Assembly (NCBI GenBank): GCA_016931965.1 | Contig: JAFGDT010000041.1 | Coordinates: 82,851-146,850, forward strand | Reading direction: 5' to 3' | DNA length: 64,000 nt | DNA from: a bacterium | Lineage (GTDB): Bacteria; Zhuqueibacterota; QNDG01; DSAB01 | Part shown: piece by piece, positions 61,404 through 64,000 of the stretch | Position numbering within the stretch: position 1 is the stretch's first letter | How the letters are laid out: each line of letters begins with the position of its first letter | Made by a program: the position numbers and the translations under genes | The notes under the pieces: generated by a model | Seen by the model: only the letters and a program-made list of their open reading frames with translations | Databases searched by the model: none | Told to the model about the DNA's origin: nothing

Positions 61404-62987
61404 ATGATCAATCTGAAAATAAACGGAAAACCGGTTCACATCACAGAGGGAAGTACCCTACTCCAGGCAGCCGAAAAACTGGGAATAGAGATCCCCACCC
61501 TCTGTCACCTGAACGGTTACGCACATTTTACATCATGCATGATCTGCATGGTCTGGGACAAAAAATCTGGTTCGTTTCATCCCGCCTGTTCGAAGCGGGC
61601 AGAAGAAGGGATGGATATTGAGACCGATTCGGATGAAGTGCGCTGGATCAGAAAAGAGACACTGGATCTGCTCCTCAGCGAGCACGTGGGCGACTGCGAG
61701 GCTCCCTGTCACCGTGTCTGCCCCGCCCACATGAACATTCCACTGATGATCCGACAAATCCAGAAAAGAGAATATCGAGACGCCTTAATCACCGTGAAGC
61801 AGGACATCCCGCTCCCGGCGGTCCTGGGGCGCATCTGTCCGGCGCCGTGTGAAAAAATCTGTAACCGGTCGCAAGTGGATACTCCCGTTCAGATCTGTCT
61901 GTTGAAAAGATATGTGGCCGATGTCGATCTGGCCAACAAAAATCCATACATGCCTGAAATAAAAAAATCGAGGAAGAAAAAAGTGGCCGTTATCGGATCG
62001 GGACCCGCCGGCCTGACAGCGGCTTACTATCTTCTCATCGAAGGTTACCAGTGTGTTTTGTTCGATGACCATCCGAAACCGGGCGGCATGCTCCAGTACG
62101 GCGTTCCCGAAGAAAACCTGCCCCGTTCTGTCTTGGATGCGGAAATCGATATCATACGCAAAATGGGCGCCGCATTCGAGCTCAACACAAAAGTGGATCG
62201 ATCTCTCTGGCAGAATACGATCACCAAAAAATATGATGCCGTCATTCTGGCAACTGGTCAGATTGATCCGAAATCAGCCCAAGACTGGGGCATCAGGGTA
62301 TCTGAAAAAGGCATCTGGATCAACAATCAGACTTTTGAAACCAGTGTACGGGGCGTTTTTGCCGGCGGCAACGCAGTCCGGTCGGGACAGATGGCCGTCA
62401 GGGCGGTCGCGCATGGCAAAGCGATTGCATACTCGGTACACCAATATTTACACAAGAAGGAAGTCGCCGGCCCGCCAAAACGATTCAATTCGCAAATCGG
62501 TAAAATGAGCGAGAAAGAAGCAAAGGGCCTGCTTCAGGAAACAGAAATCCTTTCTGATGAATCAATCGAAGTCAACACACAAACTGGACTTTCAGAATCA
62601 CAGGCTGGTCAGGAATCGAATCGCTGTCTCCACTGTGACTGCCGGAAACCGGAAACCTGCAAACTCAGGATCTATGCCGATCAATACGGTGCGGAACAAA
62701 AACGCTACCAGACAAGCGAAAGAAAAACCGTGGAGAGAATTCTGCAGCACGAGACCGTTGTTTATGAACCGGGGAAATGCATCAAATGCGGACGCTGTGT
62801 CCGTATCACGCAAAAGGCGGGCGAAAGCCTCGGCCTGACATTCACCGGACGGGGATTCAATGTGCGGATCGATGTGCCTTTTAACGATTCCCTCTCAAAG
62901 GCGCTTCTGAAAACAGCGGAAGCATGCGTGGAGGCCTGCCCGACAGCTGCGCTGGCTTTCAAAAATACGGAAGAGGAACAACGATGA
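61404..62987 (+). CDS. NuoG/GltD-like Fe-S flavoprotein without an NAD(P)H domain
   Basis: 527 aa. N-terminal [2Fe-2S] domain (LCHLNGYAHFTSCMIC, then ACSK), GltD-type cluster region (CEAPCHRVCPA, CPAPCEKICN), FAD motif VIGSGPAGLTAAYYLL near residue 195, and FAGGNAVRSGQMAVRA near 315. C-terminal Cys sets (CLHCDCRKPETC, CIKCGRC, CVEACP). In GltD/NfnB a GGGNVAMD NAD(P)H-binding domain of more than 100 residues lies between the ILATG and FAGG motifs; here only about 35 residues connect them. So it has FAD but no pyridine nucleotide site of its own, and would depend on the NuoEF fusion upstream (24-nt gap). Confidence 0.83.
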   Translation: MINLKINGKPVHITEGSTLLQAAEKLGIEIPTLCHLNGYAHFTSCMICMVWDKKSGSFHPACSKRAEEGMDIETDSDEVRWIRKETLDLLLSEHVGDCEAPCHRVCPAHMNIPLMIRQIQKREYRDALITVKQDIPLPAVLGRICPAPCEKICNRSQVDTPVQICLLKRYVADVDLANKNPYMPEIKKSRKKKVAVIGSGPAGLTAAYYLLIEGYQCVLFDDHPKPGGMLQYGVPEENLPRSVLDAEIDIIRKMGAAFELNTKVDRSLWQNTITKKYDAVILATGQIDPKSAQDWGIRVSEKGIWINNQTFETSVRGVFAGGNAVRSGQMAVRAVAHGKAIAYSVHQYLHKKEVAGPPKRFNSQIGKMSEKEAKGLLQETEILSDESIEVNTQTGLSESQAGQESNRCLHCDCRKPETCKLRIYADQYGAEQKRYQTSERKTVERILQHETVVYEPGKCIKCGRCVRITQKAGESLGLTFTGRGFNVRIDVPFNDSLSKALLKTAEACVEACPTAALAFKNTEEEQR

Positions 62988-64000
62988 AAACGGCTTTCAT
63001 GAAACAAATCGCTCTTGGCACAATGATCATCATGGGGATGATGTGCATCACATGTCAAAAAAGCAAAGAGGAACTCGCTCTTCAAGCCCCAGAAACTGGG
63101 GAATCCGAATGGCCGATATTCCGGGGAGACACCCGGCTCTCCGGTGTATCCAATGCCACCCTGTCCGATTCGCTCCGACTGCGCTGGACATTTCAAACGG
63201 AGGGTGAAATTAAATCCTCCGTTGTGATTGAGAACAGTACCGCTTATTTTGGATCGAGTGACGGCAATATCTATGCCTGCCGACTGGACAATGGCACTTG
63301 GGTATGGACTTTCAAAACCAATGGGGATGTGGAAGCAGCGCCGTTGCTGCTGGATGAAACCATTTATGTCGGATCATTAGACGGCACATTTTATGCGATT
63401 GACGCAATCAACGGAAGAGCAAAATGGAAGTACCAGACAGAGGGACAGATCACCGGTTCGGCCAACTGGTTCCCATCCAAAGACGGCCAGAAAAAATATG
63501 TTGTTTTCGGAAGCTACGACAACTTATTGCACTGTGTGGACAGTCAGACAGGTGTAAAAAAATGGACGTTCGAAACGGCAAGCTACATCAATGGATCTCC
63601 GGGTATTTTCGAGGAGAAAATTGTATTCGGTGGATGCGACGAACTGGTCCACACCGTTGAAGGCCAGTCCGGGGAAGAGATCGGTGCAGTTGATGTGGGA
63701 TCCTACGTCGCTGGTTCGGTAGCCGTCTCGGACCATTATGCATTTATGGGACATTACGATGCCAAGTTGGTCTGCGTGGATTTGGAAAAGGAACAAATCA
63801 AATGGGAATACGGCAATGAAGAGTCGGGTGACGCATTCTTTTCATCACCCGCAGTTGGAGAAAATGTGGTTGTCATTGGATCGAGAGACGGATCGGTCCA
63901 TTGTGTTGAGAAAGCATCAGGCCGGGGAATATGGCAATTTCGCACGAGACAAAACGTGGACAGTTCACCGGTGATATGCAACGGCCGGGTAATTGCGGGT
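62984..64000 (+). CDS. Exported PQQ-type beta-propeller protein (3' end outside window)
   Basis: At least 339 aa, truncated by the window edge. N-terminal hydrophobic signal (about residues 8-22) ending at a Cys (CITCQKS) that could be a lipoprotein site, although the lipobox is not canonical. Propeller from EWPIFRGDTRLSG near residue 43, with blades DNGTWVWTFKT, INGRAKWKYQTEG, QTGVKKWTFET and SGRGIWQFRT. BamB-like. Start overlaps the upstream stop (ATGA), so it belongs to the same operon. Confidence 0.82.
   Translation, partial: MKTAFMKQIALGTMIIMGMMCITCQKSKEELALQAPETGESEWPIFRGDTRLSGVSNATLSDSLRLRWTFQTEGEIKSSVVIENSTAYFGSSDGNIYACRLDNGTWVWTFKTNGDVEAAPLLLDETIYVGSLDGTFYAIDAINGRAKWKYQTEGQITGSANWFPSKDGQKKYVVFGSYDNLLHCVDSQTGVKKWTFETASYINGSPGIFEEKIVFGGCDELVHTVEGQSGEEIGAVDVGSYVAGSVAVSDHYAFMGHYDAKLVCVDLEKEQIKWEYGNEESGDAFFSSPAVGENVVVIGSRDGSVHCVEKASGRGIWQFRTRQNVDSSPVICNGRVIAG

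Noticed and set aside
52605-64000. Multiheme cytochrome or extracellular electron conduit of the porin-cytochrome type
   Set aside because: No CxxCH motif is found in any protein of the operon; the FCGCCNPTH stretch is not a heme site.

Overview
The window reads as a chromosomal segment of a strictly anaerobic, probably Gram-negative bacterium. No oxygen-dependent enzyme or heme c motif (CxxCH) is visible. The gene content is dominated by ferredoxin-, flavin- and Fe-S-linked enzymes: NfnAB, HdrABC/MvhD, a group 3-type [NiFe] hydrogenase, 2-oxoacid:ferredoxin oxidoreductase and class I fumarase. Tat signals and membrane or secreted beta-propellers point to a cell with a periplasm. The phylum cannot be fixed from the sequence alone. 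I see no tRNA, rRNA or CRISPR array.

Layout. (1) 1-2170 is a small AT-rich accessory patch on the + strand. It holds a REP-associated transposase flanked by palindromes, a decayed HicB-like antitoxin, an intact DUF4258 pair and a DUF262 fragment, and a 68-nt imperfect direct repeat brackets it. (2) 2171-19863 is transcribed leftward from a promoter in front of fumA: fumAB, a hydrogenase-type maturation protease, a NuoE/NuoF/FdhA-like complex, NfnAB, and the fatty-acid block yceD-rpmF-plsX-fabH-fabD-fabG-acpP-fabF-rnc, ending with an acyl-CoA dehydrogenase and an intrinsic terminator. (3) 20039-30313 is leftward from a palindrome-bearing promoter: mvhD, two complementary HdrA-like flavoproteins, two FdhB/FrhB-like Fe-S proteins, another mvhD, then sucC and sucD separated by a monooxygenase-fold protein and an iron alcohol dehydrogenase. 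(4) 30388-51190 is a very long leftward run: hydrogenase mvhGA, ackA, an unknown gene, a HEAT protein, hdrCBA-mvhD, a soluble fumarate reductase-like pair, a six-gene Kor cluster, then DsrE/TusA proteins and an ABC-2 exporter. The hydrogenase leader carries a stem-loop followed by an intrinsic terminator (possible attenuator), and a divergent lysR shares the promoter region. (5) 52605-64000 is a tightly packed + strand operon running off the window. It encodes three propellers that each open with a WPxFRG motif, a Tat-exported NHL propeller, a tiny Tat-type Cys protein, a Tat-exported ferredoxin, a NapH/NosR-like membrane Fe-S protein, a fused NuoE-NuoF, and a GltD-like flavoprotein that has lost its NAD(P)H domain.

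How it fits together (inference). H2 oxidised by MvhGA would feed MvhD-HdrABC, which could split electrons between ferredoxin and the fumarate reductase-like TfrAB. Reduced ferredoxin could drive Kor (succinyl-CoA to 2-oxoglutarate) or exchange with NAD(P)H through NfnAB and the NuoEF complexes. With fumarase and SucCD this supplies much of a reductive TCA branch, although the direction is not decidable here. The strongest candidates for something undescribed are the propeller/NuoEF/NapH operon and the Kor cluster, in which one alpha and one beta subunit have lost their catalytic motifs.
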